Numbered from the stretch's first letter, positions 11,024-25,179 are shown. The stretch: 64,000 nt of DNA from Craterostigma plantagineum (GCA_027422505.1 JAPQWV010000018.1:18432001-18496000); one strand, 5' to 3'. Translations and numbers: made by a program. The notes: generated by a model not told the origin, from the sequence alone.

Positions 11024-13028
11024 TCATAACTCCGTCGATGAACGATAATCTTCAACGCCACTGTAATAATGTATGATGCCTGATAGAGCTTCCACGACCT
11101 GACGATAGCACGATATTGTTCGAGTAAATAAACAGTTCATCATATTTATTGTTCGATCATTTTTCGTTCATTACCTTGTTCATTGAGTATCTTCTCTCGG
11201 GATCCCACCTCACGCACTTCTCAGCGACTCGAACCAGCCAATATAGCTGGTAAAGATCTGCGCTTTCTTGTATGATGGGATCAATCAGTTCCATGTATCT
11301 CTTCTCCTCCAAGCATGGCCTTGCCTGTTATTTCACGCGCTTGTTCAAGACAACTTCTTTCTCTAACATGTTTTAAGAAAGAGATCATTAAATGACTTAG
11401 TTTGACTTGCCCATCTAAGGAAGCTCTGGCCATCAGTGTCCTCTAGTGTCTTTCTGCCACTGATGAGCTCTAAAAGAACGACGCCGAAAGAGTACACATC
11501 AGCCTTGCTTTGGTCTTCGACTTCGTTCCCATCGTACTCTGGCGCTAAGTACTCGAATGTCGTCATGACCGAGGACAATGTGTCTGACATCGTCCCATAT
11601 TGATCCCTTACGAGCCCATAGTATGTTATCTGGTGAAAAATGTCACCAAGAATATCGTGTAATAACATAATACACATAGATTCAAACCTCTGTCTATTAT
11701 GCATAGTGAAAAAAAAACATCTTCTTACCAGCGGTTGATGATCATGGGCGATGAGGATGTTGTTGGGATTCACCCTTCCGAAAATTCCTTCCCCGTGAAG
11801 ATACTGTAATCCCTTGGCAGCTCCATAAGCAATCTTCATCCTATTTTCCCACGTAAGACCACTGTTTTTGTTCGATAAGGATTCGTTCAATGAACCATGG
11901 CTGGCGTATTCGTACACGAGGAACCTTCGTGGCCCGTAAGGACAAGAACCCAAGAAAGAGGCGACGTTTTCGTGGCTAAGACTTTCGAGCGACTTAACCT
12001 CTTTCACAAACTCTTCCTCTGTCATTGTTACTGAAGGGCTCTCCCTAATTTGGGCTCTCCTACGATTGCTCAGCAAACCGATATAGATTTTGCTTCCATC
12101 CTTTGATACTATACTCGGCGAAGAGAATCCATTTGTTGCCACGTGTAGTTCTCTGTAAGTAAATGTATTCTGTAGCGTAAGCTGCAGTTCTCGATATGTG
12201 TCAAGGAAACTTTCGAGTGCTCGCTGGCCTGTGTTTAACACTGCTTCTTCTGCATTAGGCGGTCTTATGTTCTCTACTCTGCTGTCTGATCTTACTACGG
12301 ATAATCCACAAGACAAATTCTCTGTGAAGTACTTCACTTCTTTTCTAAGTTGCCTGAGATCACACAGCAAGCAATATGTCTCAAACTAAAACTAAGCACA
12401 GTCGAAGAAAATTACCAGTTCTGTTGAAGTACCTGAGGAGTATGACATGTGTTGCCCGAAAGCTCTTTGCATATTCGACAGCCACCTCTTTGCAAGAACC
12501 TGCCTCCACGGCTATATCGAATTCAACCTATATTTGAAATTAAAAATATTAAAAAAAAAAAAGAAATCGTCGTAGGATTGTAAAGGAACATTCAATCGAT
12601 CTTTCGTGCCTGCAATATTCGAGCAAGATCAAGTATTTCCATAGCGTCTTTAGAACTCGAGTACTGTCTTTGAGCCTTCCGAGTTTCACTTTCGATGTCT
12701 TTCTTGCGCCTGCTGATCGTTGCGCTCGAATGCAGCTTATGTCCAAATTCTGAGAACCATGATTGATTATGTAAGAGAACAGTACCTATATAAAACAATC
12801 ACCCAATCAAAACAACTATGAAGATTCATTAAAACGCTTACTTAGGAAAAATCCACAAGCTGCTTGCTTTGGGCTTTTTACGTTCTTCGACATAAAAGCT
12901 TGAATAATTCCAAGAAACCTAACTGCATCGCCGCGGCGAAGGGACAATCTTTGCATGGCATTCTTCGCTAAAATGGTATCGAGTGAAATACCCGAACAAT
13001 CTTGGATGATCAGAATCCTCGACGACAT
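11024..13028 (-). CDS. Inactive receptor-like-kinase-type protein with N-terminal USP-like domain (pseudokinase)
   Basis: Proposed exons are 13028..12842, 12785..12610, 12527..12433, 12353..11729, 11629..11411, 11324..11175 and 11098..11024, giving 508 residues. The first ~175 residues look like a universal-stress-protein (adenine nucleotide alpha-hydrolase-like) domain. A kinase fold follows from about residue 205. Key residues are gone: the beta-3 Lys is not found, the HRD position reads GRV (345-347, in GRVNPNN) and the DFG position reads YYG (364-366). The structural motif YLAPEY...DVYSFGVVLLELISGRK is intact. Plant USP-kinase families contain known inactive members. Two introns need GC donors: GCAAGT at 11410 (strong consensus) and GCACGA at 12609 (weak, so the exon 2 end is uncertain). 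Biochemical activity is unlikely; a scaffold role is inference. Confidence 0.75.
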
Positions 13029-14462
13029 TGTACGGCGACGATTTTAGACCGTTGATCTAAATAGTTTGAACCTTAAAGAGATGATGGATTCTACATCTTA
13101 GGGGCTATAATTGGAGAAGAATTATATAATAAAAACTGAAGCCCAAGAACTACTCCAACATGATTAAGTAAGTTCATAGTTATCTATCACTATTCGAAAG
13201 GTTTTGCTCAAGAATATTGGCTTCAGATGATATCGAAGAACGGATTTTACCTTGTCCAAGTGGTCAGATGTTTGATTTGTCGATGTTAGGTTGACTGAAA
13301 TTACTATGGCTCAGCATCGCTTCGTTCGTTCCTTCCTACATTTTGAGTTTAACAATGTTCTAAAAGTTCGCGGCACAACAGAAAATAAATGTTATCAAGA
13401 GAAAGAAAGCAGAAAGAAACAAGAGACTAGAGAGAGTGAGAGACAACTGAAATGGGCTTAAACATGCAAAGCCATTATTAACTTTTGTTTCCACAAACAT
13501 GGGCTTTATGGCCACATTTGTTTAATCTGAAAATTGGTCTGGGCTTGATATAGTTTGGAACTACATATTATTGCCGTTCAATATTTAGACATGTTCCCCG
13601 GTTTCAGACATATAATCCCAATACATCCATTGATTGATGATGGGAGAAGAAAAACGTTCGTCGCAGAAAAAATCGGAAAGAGAACTCTGCGTGTGCGACT
13701 CACCGTCTTTATCTGACGCAAGCATCGGATTGACGCTTGAATGATTTCGTGGATAATTTATAAGGAAAATTCCGACATTTAACTCTTCGAAAACGCCGGA
13801 AAAAAAAAAGCTCATATATCATTTTGTCGAAATTTATAATTTTTTTTTTCGGTGTCGGAATAATCTCCACCCGTGCCGTATGTTTTCCCTGAATGCCTCA
13901 TCAGTGTTCAGGGTAAGCTCTCCTTTCTTACAATGGAATGGGATCTTCGTATCTGATCGGATTTCTGAAACTCGCTGTGTTCGTTTTGTGTAATACCATC
14001 GATGTACCTACCATCTATTTTAATGGGGTTTGATTGTTTTTATATGCGAAGCATCTGAAAAATGAATGCCATATCCATGCGATCTGATATTGCCTTGAAT
14101 GCTTGCTTGATCATCCCTTCTACTTATCGTTAATTTCCTTTTTTTTTCTGGGCAAAGATTCGAAAAGGTGACGTTTTTGTTTGCTTGCATTGTTCGATCA
14201 TCTGCAGTGGTAGTCCGATTCGAAGACTCTTTAAGCTGAGGTCTTAAACACAATGGTAAGAAAGCTTTAACATTTCATTCCAACTTTATCCGTGTATGAT
14301 TTTGATGACACTTCATCTCCCTTGTTGCAGAGCTACGATGATGTCTGATCTCCAATCCCTAAAGAAGAAGAAGAAGAAGAAATAGTACATTCCCCTCTTT
14401 ATATATATATATATATAGCATGTATAGGAGCCGCCATTTTCTTCTGCACGAATCTTGTCAAT
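13029..14462. other. Divergent spacer between pseudokinase and PI4K-gamma genes
   Basis: This is the bidirectional upstream region. A possible PI4K leader exon ends near 13912 (CAG|GGTAAGC), with an acceptor at 14330 (TTGCAG|AGC). A (TA)n run at about 14400-14418 could be a microsatellite or a core TATA region. Short ORFs here are not supported as genes. Confidence 0.4.
14338..14385 (+). other. Upstream ORF with polylysine (AAG)n tract in the PI4K-gamma leader
   Basis: Two tandem ATGs (14338 and 14341), then six AAG codons and one AAA, then TAG: a 15-codon uORF ending in seven lysines, 77 bases before the main ATG. It follows a good splice acceptor (TTGCAG at 14330). Whether it is in the mRNA depends on where transcription starts; the TA-rich run at 14400 could instead be the core promoter. 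Confidence 0.4.
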
Positions 14463-16112
14463 ATGGCTGTAGCCGTTGATCGAGGTCATGGATTCAAGCC
14501 TTTTTCTCGACCCCCACGATGTAAACTCTCCTCTTTCACTCAACTCGACTACTCGAAAATGTTCGAACTCACCCAATCAAAGATCGCCCAGTCACTCGAA
14601 AATGCCTTCAAGAACATCCACAAGAGCTTCTCCACTCCATGCCTGTCCCACTCCTCTCGTGTAAGGGACGAGAATGACTCAGCTTCAAGAATCGAAATCA
14701 TCATAGGGCGAGGCGCGCCTAGGGTTCGCTCGCTGGTCGTCGAAGTAGCCATAGCCATGGCTAGTGGGGTCAGCCCCGAGCCCACCTCAAGCGGGCTAGG
14801 CGGGGCCTACTTCTTACGTGCCCAAAATGGCGAGAAGATAGCAGTTGCTAAGCCCATCGACGAAGAGCCTCTGGCCTTCAACAACCCAAAGGGCTTGGCT
14901 GGTCGAATGTTTGGACAACCTGGGATGAAGTGCTCGATCAGAATAGGCGAGACTGGGATTCGCGAATCTGCTGCCTATCTTCTTGACCACGAAAGCTTCT
15001 CTGGCGTCCCACCCACTGCTTTGGTCAAATTCTCTAACGTAACGTTCAATTCGAGCAACAATGGATCCTCGGTTTCAGACAATCCCTTCAAAGTCGCTTC
15101 TCTTCAGCGTTTCGTGGTCCACGATTCTGATGCTGGGGACGTGGGCCCCTCGAGCTTCTCCGTCGCCTCTGTTCATCAGATAGGTATATTAGACGTGAGG
15201 CTGATGAACCTCGACCGCCACGCTGGCAACATTCTAGTGAGGCATGGACATGAAAAAACTGAGCTTGTCCCTATCGATCATGGGTTTTGCTTGCCTGAAT
15301 CGCTCGACGATCCTTACTTTGAGTGGCTTCACTGGCCGCAGGCTTCGATTCCCTTTTCAGAATCTGAAGTTGAGTACATATCGAAGCTCGATCCTTTCAA
15401 CGACGCAGAGCTGCTAAGGACTGAGATTCCTTCGATAAGGGAATCTTCGGTTAGGGTTCTTGTGCTTTGCACCATCTTTTTAAAGCACGCGACCGAGCAT
15501 GGGCTGTGCCTTGCTGACATAGGCGAGATGATGACTAGAGAATTTCGAGGAGGTGAAGAGAATTGGAGCGCTTTAGAAGGTCTCTGTTTGAATGCTGTGA
15601 CTGGTTTGAACAATGGCGTTAGCCACCTCAACGATGTTGATGAAGAAGTCGCCGACAACCATGATGATGATATGTTTCGATTTGAAGATGGAAATGAAGA
15701 TGAAGATGGCTTTACCTTAGATGCTGGGCAGACTCCTCCCATGGAAGGTAAGCCATCGAAGATGCCAAGGTTTTCATCTATGAGCGTGATAGAAGATTCC
15801 ATCTCTTTCCCTTTCAATGGTAATGAAGATTCTTGCATCGAAGGTGATAATGCGCCGAAAAAGCTGTCTGAAAATCGTGGATGCAATGACGACACGAGTA
15901 GTGATGGTAACACGAAAACGCTTGGACTTATGAGGAGCGTGAGTTACCCTGCGCACAACAGCGAGGGTCAATACGTATCTTTCGGGTACATGGACGAAGT
16001 GACGTGGAGGTATTTCCTGGATGTGTTCGAACAAGCATTGCCCCGAGCATTCGAGGAAAGAAAATCTACAGGTTTGTCGAGACAGAGGCTCGGATCTTCT
16101 TGTGAATTCTGA
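14463..16112 (+). CDS. Phosphatidylinositol 4-kinase gamma-like protein lacking ubiquitin-like domains
   Basis: A single exon of 549 codons. The PI3/PI4-kinase-like fold spans about residues 110-400: the GGAYFLRAQNGEKIAVAKP nucleotide-binding segment with Lys at 125/130, the catalytic loop NLDRHAGN (Asp251) and the metal-binding IDHG (271-274, the DFG equivalent). A long acidic C-terminal tail (about 400-510) follows, then a conserved-looking VTWRYFLDVFEQALPRAFEE. Plant type II-like PI4K gamma proteins often carry N-terminal ubiquitin-like repeats; this one has only ~100 basic, Ser-rich residues there, like the gamma 1/2/8 group. Some members of this family phosphorylate proteins rather than lipids, so the substrate is uncertain. 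A polylysine uORF may lie in its leader. Confidence 0.9.
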   Translation: MAVAVDRGHGFKPFSRPPRCKLSSFTQLDYSKMFELTQSKIAQSLENAFKNIHKSFSTPCLSHSSRVRDENDSASRIEIIIGRGAPRVRSLVVEVAIAMASGVSPEPTSSGLGGAYFLRAQNGEKIAVAKPIDEEPLAFNNPKGLAGRMFGQPGMKCSIRIGETGIRESAAYLLDHESFSGVPPTALVKFSNVTFNSSNNGSSVSDNPFKVASLQRFVVHDSDAGDVGPSSFSVASVHQIGILDVRLMNLDRHAGNILVRHGHEKTELVPIDHGFCLPESLDDPYFEWLHWPQASIPFSESEVEYISKLDPFNDAELLRTEIPSIRESSVRVLVLCTIFLKHATEHGLCLADIGEMMTREFRGGEENWSALEGLCLNAVTGLNNGVSHLNDVDEEVADNHDDDMFRFEDGNEDEDGFTLDAGQTPPMEGKPSKMPRFSSMSVIEDSISFPFNGNEDSCIEGDNAPKKLSENRGCNDDTSSDGNTKTLGLMRSVSYPAHNSEGQYVSFGYMDEVTWRYFLDVFEQALPRAFEERKSTGLSRQRLGSSCEF

Positions 16113-16636
16113 AACAAGAATGACTGAGATTGATTATCAATATTATTATTACTACAATTAGGTTGCTTGAAATAACTGTGCATACTGAATGTTAAAAAAA
16201 AAACAAAAACAAAAGAACTTTGTTTGAGTTGTGGGCAGAAGATGAAAAGTGATGGGCAATATATGTCATCCTTTCTTTCTCCTTTTGCCTGCTTGTAGAT
16301 GATTCATTTCTTGGTCTGTTGATGTACATAAAGATTGTCTTTTTTAATTTCCTTCGTTGTTTCTTGTTTTGCTTTCGTCTTGTGACTTTTGAGAAATGCT
16401 GTCACAAAAATTGTAAGTTTCTTCGGTATCTGTCCGATATAACACATTCATCTTATCTTAAAGGCATTCGTCTGTTTCATGTAAGAATCACTATTTGCCA
16501 TATTGGGGCTATAATCTCTTTTCTTGGGACAAATTGCAGACGAAGACAATACAATATACAAAGGGAAACACTTAATTATTCAATAACAAATGATTGCAGA
16601 CAATTACATAACCTTAGCTCAAAATCTATTCTTGAT

Positions 16637-17626
16637 CTAAAGAGAGGAGAAAATGGGAATACCAGGCAAGGTAGCTCCAGCCTCCACAATGAACACATTC
16701 CCAGTTACATACTCCGAAGAATCGTGAATCAAATAGCGCACCAGCGAAGTTAACGCAGGGTTCGATTCTCCATGGGTCCTTAAAGGCACCGTTCTTGCAG
16801 CTACATTCCTAAGCCAATCTTTTCCCATTAGACCTTGTGTTATCTCCGACTTGAACAGCCCGGGAGATATCGAGTTTACCCTTATCTTGTTCGAGCCCAA
16901 TTCCATGGCCATCGCCTGCGTATTTCTTACACAATCAAGAAAAGAACCCAAAATGACTGACTGAACTCTGTCCATTCAATGAACTGTACCTTTGTCAGGG
17001 TATTAACAGCAGCCTTTGAAGCAGCATAGGCGAGGCTCCCAGGGAGTTGGCCACGGTTGAGACCAGCTACTGAGGAGATGTTGATGACCGATCCTCCTTC
17101 TTTGCTCATGAGACTGCAAACGTACTTTGAGACTAACCATGTCCCTGTTAGATTCGTTCTCAAGATTTGATCCCATTCATCTTCCGACAAGTTCAGCGGC
17201 GTGTGTACGCTGCCTAAACAGTAAAATCCCCAATTCAGAAATCTCAGATTAGGGCAAGTATACTTGATTATTTTCAATTGCATTTTGCATACCTCTGACG
17301 CCGGCATTGTTGATCAACACGTCGATTCTCCCAAAGGCTTCCCAAGCTCGCTGAACAGAGGCTTCGATAGCTGGCCCGGCCTCGGTGATGTCGAGCTCGA
17401 CGGAGACGGCTTTCTTCTCCTCGAACGGCGACTTGTTGATGTCTTCGCAGAGTGAGACCAGCCGATCGATTCGTCGAGCGGCGGCTATGATTCTACAGCC
17501 AGCTCGAGCCAAGTCCACGCAGAATTCTCGGCCCAGGCCAGACGACGCGCCGGTCACCATCACCACCTTATCCTTGAGCTCAGCCCACGGCTCGAGGGTA
17601 TCGGACACGTGGCTGGTTTCCGCCAT
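16637..17626 (-). CDS. Classical short-chain dehydrogenase/reductase (SDR), three exons
   Basis: Exons 17626..17293, 17213..16990 and 16915..16637 give 278 residues. The Rossmann dinucleotide site is TGASSGLG (residues 25-32), the structural NNAG is at 106-109, and the catalytic residues are Ser in NISSVAG (about 159), Tyr174 and Lys178 (YAASK). An Arg-rich AARRID after beta-2 favours NADPH. The C-terminal PG motif ([10 protein letters not shown]) is present. Plant relatives are often labelled 3-oxoacyl-ACP reductase-like, but there is no plastid targeting peptide, so a cytosolic NADP(H)-dependent reductase of unknown substrate is the safer call. All splice sites are GT-AG and the frame is intact. 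It is convergent with the PI4K gene. Confidence 0.92.
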
Positions 17627-19088
17627 CTTCGCTCTTCGTTTCTGCCATCGCTATTCAAATTCAATCTCGAATTTAAAACCTCACGAGTCAAAGACAAGTC
17701 AACGCATGCTCTTAGTGGTCGAAGTCTAATTTGCTTTTGCCTTTTGTTTCCTTTTTTAGTTATTTAATTGCTTCTAAATTGGGCCCCACACATTTTTATC
17801 AATTGGGCCGACCAATCATTTCGGCCCAATGGATCCATGTGATGGTCAATGCCACCATATAACTATTATTTTATTATGGTACCACACAAAATTTGATAGT
17901 TATGTAGTCTAAAAAACTAAATCGAATCGAATAATTGAACTCTCTATCTTGAGATATTAGGAACTCACCCAATAATTACGGCATTTACTTAAAAGCTAAC
18001 TATATATTCCGTTGTGTGTGGTTTAATGTAATGGAAAAACGTGTTACCTAATTGAAGTTAGATATACCAACTTGATAAAGCAAAATGGTGATGTTGCATC
18101 ATCGCTTTGTACGTAACTCTCTTTCATAACTACGTGATGATTCATCATATCATGACTTCATAAAATGAAAGTAAGCTTGTTAAAAGTATTTATGAATTAC
18201 GATCATGTAAAGAGAAAAAAGGCAGTCAAAACTCAATTATGGAAATAAAACAATAAGTAGTTGTTAGATGGCTTTTATTGCGTCATTACATGCACGCAGA
18301 TGTAATATTATTAGTACAGCAGATCAAACACGCACCATTTCGGACAGGCTGGTAGGATCCAAATGCCAAAACTCAACTGTTATTACCTATAAATAAATGA
18401 AATAGGCCCTTCAAAAAAAAATGATACTTTTCTATAAACCAACGCAACGATATTAAATCAGGGACAGAGAAGTATAACAGCATAAACTAAATCCGTATTT
18501 AAAGAAAAGCTTGGAAAGGCAGGGGAAGGAAAAGGAAAGCTTGTCTCTTTTTCTTTGGGCACCTCAGCTTATATTCTTCTTCTTGTTAAGACTGTGTAAA
18601 GTATCTCTCTTTTTTTCTTGCTTTTGTGATCTTTGTGTCCTCTGTTCCATTCTTTATCCTCAAGTTGCTTTTTGTTTTCTTTGTTTTCACTTGCTTTATG
18701 CGATTCCAAAGCTACTGATATTTTCCCACATTTCTTTAGTTCAATCTTGCCATTTATTGCTACGTTCGTACGGTTCTTGTTCAACTTCTTCTATATCTCT
18801 TTGTTCCTCCGATCGTTCATGGAGACAAAGGTGTTCCCTTTTTTTTATTACCTGCCTGCAAATTTCCTGATTGTTGGCCTTTCCGTACCTGTTGATTATT
18901 ACATGGCTTCTCTTTCAAGTTCTTTGACTACCTCGTCTTTGCTTTGCTGATCATGCTATAAGATTCAATCTCTTGGACGATTTCAGCTGAAAGTTCCCAT
19001 CTTTTTTCAAGTATTGCGCGCAGAAGCCCCTGCTGATTCTCTACTTACTTTATTACACTCTTTTTCCTCAGCTGTTGTAATCATCATC
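17627..19088. other. Divergent spacer between SDR and CRK genes, including the CRK 5' UTR
   Basis: GGCCCA/TGGGCC site-II-like motifs lie at about 17780-17830 (TTGGGCCCCAC, ATTGGGCCGACC, TCGGCCCAATGG), suggesting constitutive expression of the SDR gene. A TATA-like GTATTTAAAG near 18496 and a T/C-rich leader precede the CRK start at 19089. Two open frames in the leader (18511-18950) are T-rich low-complexity and are not called. Confidence 0.4.
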
Positions 19089-21563
<2,475 letters not shown>

Positions 21564-21852
21564 AACTGTTGAGGATTGTACAGTTTCTTTCTTGTCAAGC
21601 ACACATAATAATAATGAAATGAACTCTAAAGTAAGGCACGGTTTGGAAACAACTATACAGAAAAGAGCAACCAAATCATTCTTAATAGTGAAAACATTAC
21701 ACGGAGGGGTTTGTTTTTTATTGTATCAATGATATTTTACAAGCTTCGCGGACAAAGTCTTCCATTCGACTAAAAAATTGCTCTGAGTGTGTCTATAATA
21801 AGCAGACAGGCAGGTAGAATAATGACATATGGTACAATACCTGCCCAGAAAA

Positions 21853-24800
21853 TCATTCTAACTCGTCGACTTTAATTTCATATTGCTCACCAGATGACAG
21901 GTTCTTGACGCTCACCATGCCTTTTTCCCACTCTGTACTTCCAACTATCACTAGTCTCTTCGCGTTGATTCGAGATGCTCTTTTGAACGCCCTGTTTTAC
22001 AGATAAAAAATGAAACCTGCAAATTCAACAAAAGCTATGCATCTAACAAAAGGGAAGAGAGACAATCTGAAAAAAATATACCATTTAAGTGGTTTATTTT
22101 CTAAAACTAAGTCAACAGTCTGGCCCTTTTCCCTGAGCTTGCTAGCAACCAAAGATGCTGCACCTTGAAGATTCTGATCCAATGAGCATACAATGTTTTC
22201 AATTTCAGGGCTGAGTTCTGGTAAAAGACCCCTTTCCTTTAGCAGCTGTTGCCATCATACATAAATTGCAACTATATGATCAAGAGATGGATGAAAGTGG
22301 TGTGATGAAACAAAATATCATCTGTCGTCTTAGATGTCAAGATTGAACTCGTACTTCAACAATAACTGCATCGCCAAATCCAAAGCCACAAGCTGGGATA
22401 TCATCACCTCCGAAAGTAGAGAGCAATTTGTCGTATCGACCACCACCACAAATAGCTCGTAACTTCCCTTCTCGATCAAATCCCTGGACGCAGCAAGACA
22501 AAATGAAAAATTGATAATGAAAGACTAGAGAACAGTAGATGCTGATACTGACCCAAGTAGCAAGGCAACTAACTCTACCTCGAAAACTATTCCCGTATAG
22601 TACGCTAGGCCTCGTACAATGGAGGCATCAAATTGGATCCATTCAGAGTAACCATACTTTGCAGCAAGCCAAAAGAGTTGCTTCAACTCAGACAAGGCTT
22701 CTACTGAGGCCCCAAGTTTCTCTGGAAAGAAACATGAAACATTCATAACTTGGTTGATACTTTGCCATCTTAGGAAACTTTTAATAGCAGTAGAAAGATC
22801 CTCAAGAATAATGCAAATACTTATTCAATGCTATTGCTTAAATAAGCTTGCATAATACCTTCCAACTTTTCCAAAGACTTCACAGAGAGGATTTGTATTA
22901 GCCCCTCAACAGCTTCATCTGATAAATCCACCAACTTCAACTCCTTCTTGATATCTTCTATGGGAATCTTTTCCAACTGCATGGATAATACAATGATAAA
23001 TAAGAAATACTGCATGTGTTTTATTACACTAGAAAAACACGAGTACGATAGATATGGGCATGTGCGTGTGGGTAACTCAATACTTTGTCTATTATTATGC
23101 AAATTCTTCCAAATGAACTTTCAGGGATTGAATATCGTCTGAGAACTTCTTGCAAAACCTGTCGATCATGGGAACAATAATATGTAGAGGTAAGTTTTCA
23201 ACGCTAACGCAGTCAAAGAAACTTGAATCAAAAGCACAAAACGTCTCCTGATCAATGTGAGCATGAAGGTTGGGTGAAGAAAAACAGTGCAATTCTACAT
23301 TGGGTGTGGAGGTAAGTTTTCAACGCTAACGCAGTCAAAGAAACTTGAATCAAAAGCAGTCTCCTGATCAATGTGAACATGAAGGTTGGGTGAAGAAAAA
23401 CAGTGCAATTCTACATTGGGTACCAAACGATTAATGACAGATTAAGATGTCATTTAGGCTGTTCCCTTGCTTCTAATAGTTCCCTGGTCGACCAATCACG
23501 GTAAAAAAGAGAGCTGAAGCAGCCAAAAGGACGATGAAAAACAGCTCACACTCTAATCTTTGTCTATAAAATATAACAAGAAAAGAAAATGACTACGCTT
23601 TAATTTTGTACCTCGCCAACTAATTGAATCCTATCTACTTTCACACCTTTCGACTAGAAACTTTGAAGCCAACATCTGATGCTGAGATTCCAATGCGCTT
23701 GAAGAAAGTAACAATAGAAGATATCAGCTCTGCCTCAGCCTGAAAGGGCAGGTGTTAGGAACACTACTTCTGGCATGAATGACTATAAACATGAGAAACA
23801 ATAATTTTGAGTTATCTAAAATTTAAGAGTATGTTCACTAACTGTAACATCAGGTACGCCAATAATATCCATGTTCCACTGATAATGCTCACGCCTTCGT
23901 CCCCTAGTCATCCGCTCATAGCGCCAGCACTGTCCAATGGCAAACCATTTTATAGGAAGCGACAGAGATTTTCTGGACAGCAAAAAAAAACATGGAGATC
24001 AAATTCTCGCAGCTGGTATTCTTAAATCTAAAAGGGCAGGTAAATCGAATTGAAAAAAGGTAAGTCAAAGATAAAAACATACCCTTTCTGTATCACTAGC
24101 CTTGCCAAGGAAGGAGTGAGTTCCGGCCTCAAGGCGACCCGGCGATTTCCTCGATCCTCAAAGCAATAGAGCTTAATCCACGAAAATTTAGAAAAAGAAA
24201 GAATAAGCAATGATTCTAGGACAGCTGATGACATTAAGTGCTCGTTTGGTTAGTAGGTTTATATTTAGGAAGGTTTAAATTAGTTAGTTTTATATAAAAC
24301 TAATTCATGGGTTTAAAATAAAATTTTGTTTGGTTAGTGGGTTTAGATAAACACATTAGAGGGGGTGTGTTTATCTAAACCCATAAGTATGGGTTTAGAG
24401 CTGTACATAAACCCATGGTTTAAATATAACTACGAACCAAACAATTGAATATATCTTAAACCCAAGTTTAAAATACCGAAACCCATCAACCAAACAAGGG
24501 CTAAACCTGATCTCTTATCTCCTCTCCAGCTTTCCTAATATACAATGCCTCCGACTCTAGGACAGGAAAATCAACCTCTTCAAAGCCAAAAAGCTCCGAT
24601 ACCTGGAAAAAAACAACCGAAACAAATAGCCGTTATCCGAACTAAAAATGGACAAGCAAGCATGGGCATTCATAACATCGACTAAGCGTAGCATTAAAAA
24701 GAAATAGTACCTCTCTAAAATTCTGAAACAGCCAATTCCGTAACCTCATCTCCTCTGGCGGGAAATCACGCGTACCCTTCGGAGGATTCGCGTCGATTTT

Positions 24801-24989
24801 ACCAACGACGTCGGATTGAACCGGCGGGGAAGCGAGGGAACCCGACCGGCCGGTGCGCACATTTTCTGGCTCGGCGCAGGAGGTCGAAGCAGAATTGAGC
24901 TGAGAGAAGCTGATTGGTCGGAAAAAGGTGGAGCGGTGGTGGCGGATAAGCAAGGTAGCATTGGGAATCACTCGCAAGTTTGATAGCAT
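21853..24989 (-). CDS. HRS1: Histidyl-tRNA synthetase, organellar type, eleven exons
   Basis: Exons 24989..24711, 24602..24507, 24171..24083, 23972..23843, 23739..23647, 23158..23084, 22976..22859, 22721..22579, 22483..22355, 22245..22082 and 21991..21853 give 484 residues, matching bacterial-type plant plastid/mitochondrial HisRS length. Residues 1-60 are Ser/Arg rich and look like a dual organelle transit peptide. Class II features: [11 protein letters not shown] near 70, motif 2 RPELT (140-144), HisA region RGLAYYTG (330-337) and GGGRYD (354-359), and an anticodon-binding domain near the C-terminus ([13 protein letters not shown]). It charges organellar tRNA-His with histidine. ATG 24989 is preferred over an in-frame GTG just upstream. 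A MITE fills much of intron 2 and intron 5 carries a tandem duplication. The gene symbol follows the Arabidopsis single-copy orthologue, by inference. Confidence 0.93.
23184..23421. repeat. Two-copy tandem duplication (unit about 121 bp) in HisRS intron 5
   Basis: The block starting GTAGAGGTAAGTTTTCAACG at 23184 recurs as GTGGAGGTAAG at 23306, with a few substitutions and one ~9-base deletion in the second copy. It lies 26 bases upstream of the exon 6 acceptor and is wholly intronic. Confidence 0.85.
24238..24501. mobile_element. Tourist-like MITE (PIF/Harbinger) in HisRS intron 2
   Basis: 264 bases with terminal inverted repeats GTGCTCGTTTGGTT (left) and, inverted, GCCCTTGTTTGGTT (right), flanked by TAA on both sides (24235-24237 and 24502-24504). 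A 3-bp TTA/TAA duplication and a GGGC.TGTTTGGTT end are the known Tourist signature. It has no coding capacity. Its right edge lies 4 bases from the exon 2 splice donor at 24506. Confidence 0.85.
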
Positions 24990-25057
24990 TTTCACTTCAG
25001 CTATGTTCTACCCACTCAAAGCGACGCTGAGTATTGGCAAAACTCATCGATGCTCAT

Positions 25058-25093
25058 TGGGCCTTAATTACTATGTGGCCCATATGATGGGCT
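25058..25093. promoter_or_regulatory. Site II-type motifs upstream of HisRS
   Basis: TGGGCC (25058), GGCCCA (25077) and TGGGCT (25088) cluster 70-105 bases upstream of the HisRS start codon. Such clusters are known in plant genes for translation and organelle biogenesis. Confidence 0.5.
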
Positions 25094-25179
25094 ACACTTC
25101 TTAGTCTAGCCTATGATGTGTGTGTGTATTTGACCGTTAATTTTAACAATTCTTTTTTTTTTTATCTTTACACAGTACC

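Noticed and set aside
13585..14253. Short minus-strand ORFs in the pseudokinase/PI4K spacer
   Set aside because: No motif, no splice context, in promoter sequence between divergent genes.
18511..18950. Small T-rich ORFs upstream of CRK
   Set aside because: Low-complexity Phe/Leu/Ser translation in a pyrimidine-rich 5' leader; no family resemblance.
23095..23292. Separate small protein in HisRS intron 5
   Set aside because: The same strand in another phase encodes the expected HisRS exon [20 protein letters not shown]; the open frame is a shadow. This also removed my first suspicion that the exon was missing.
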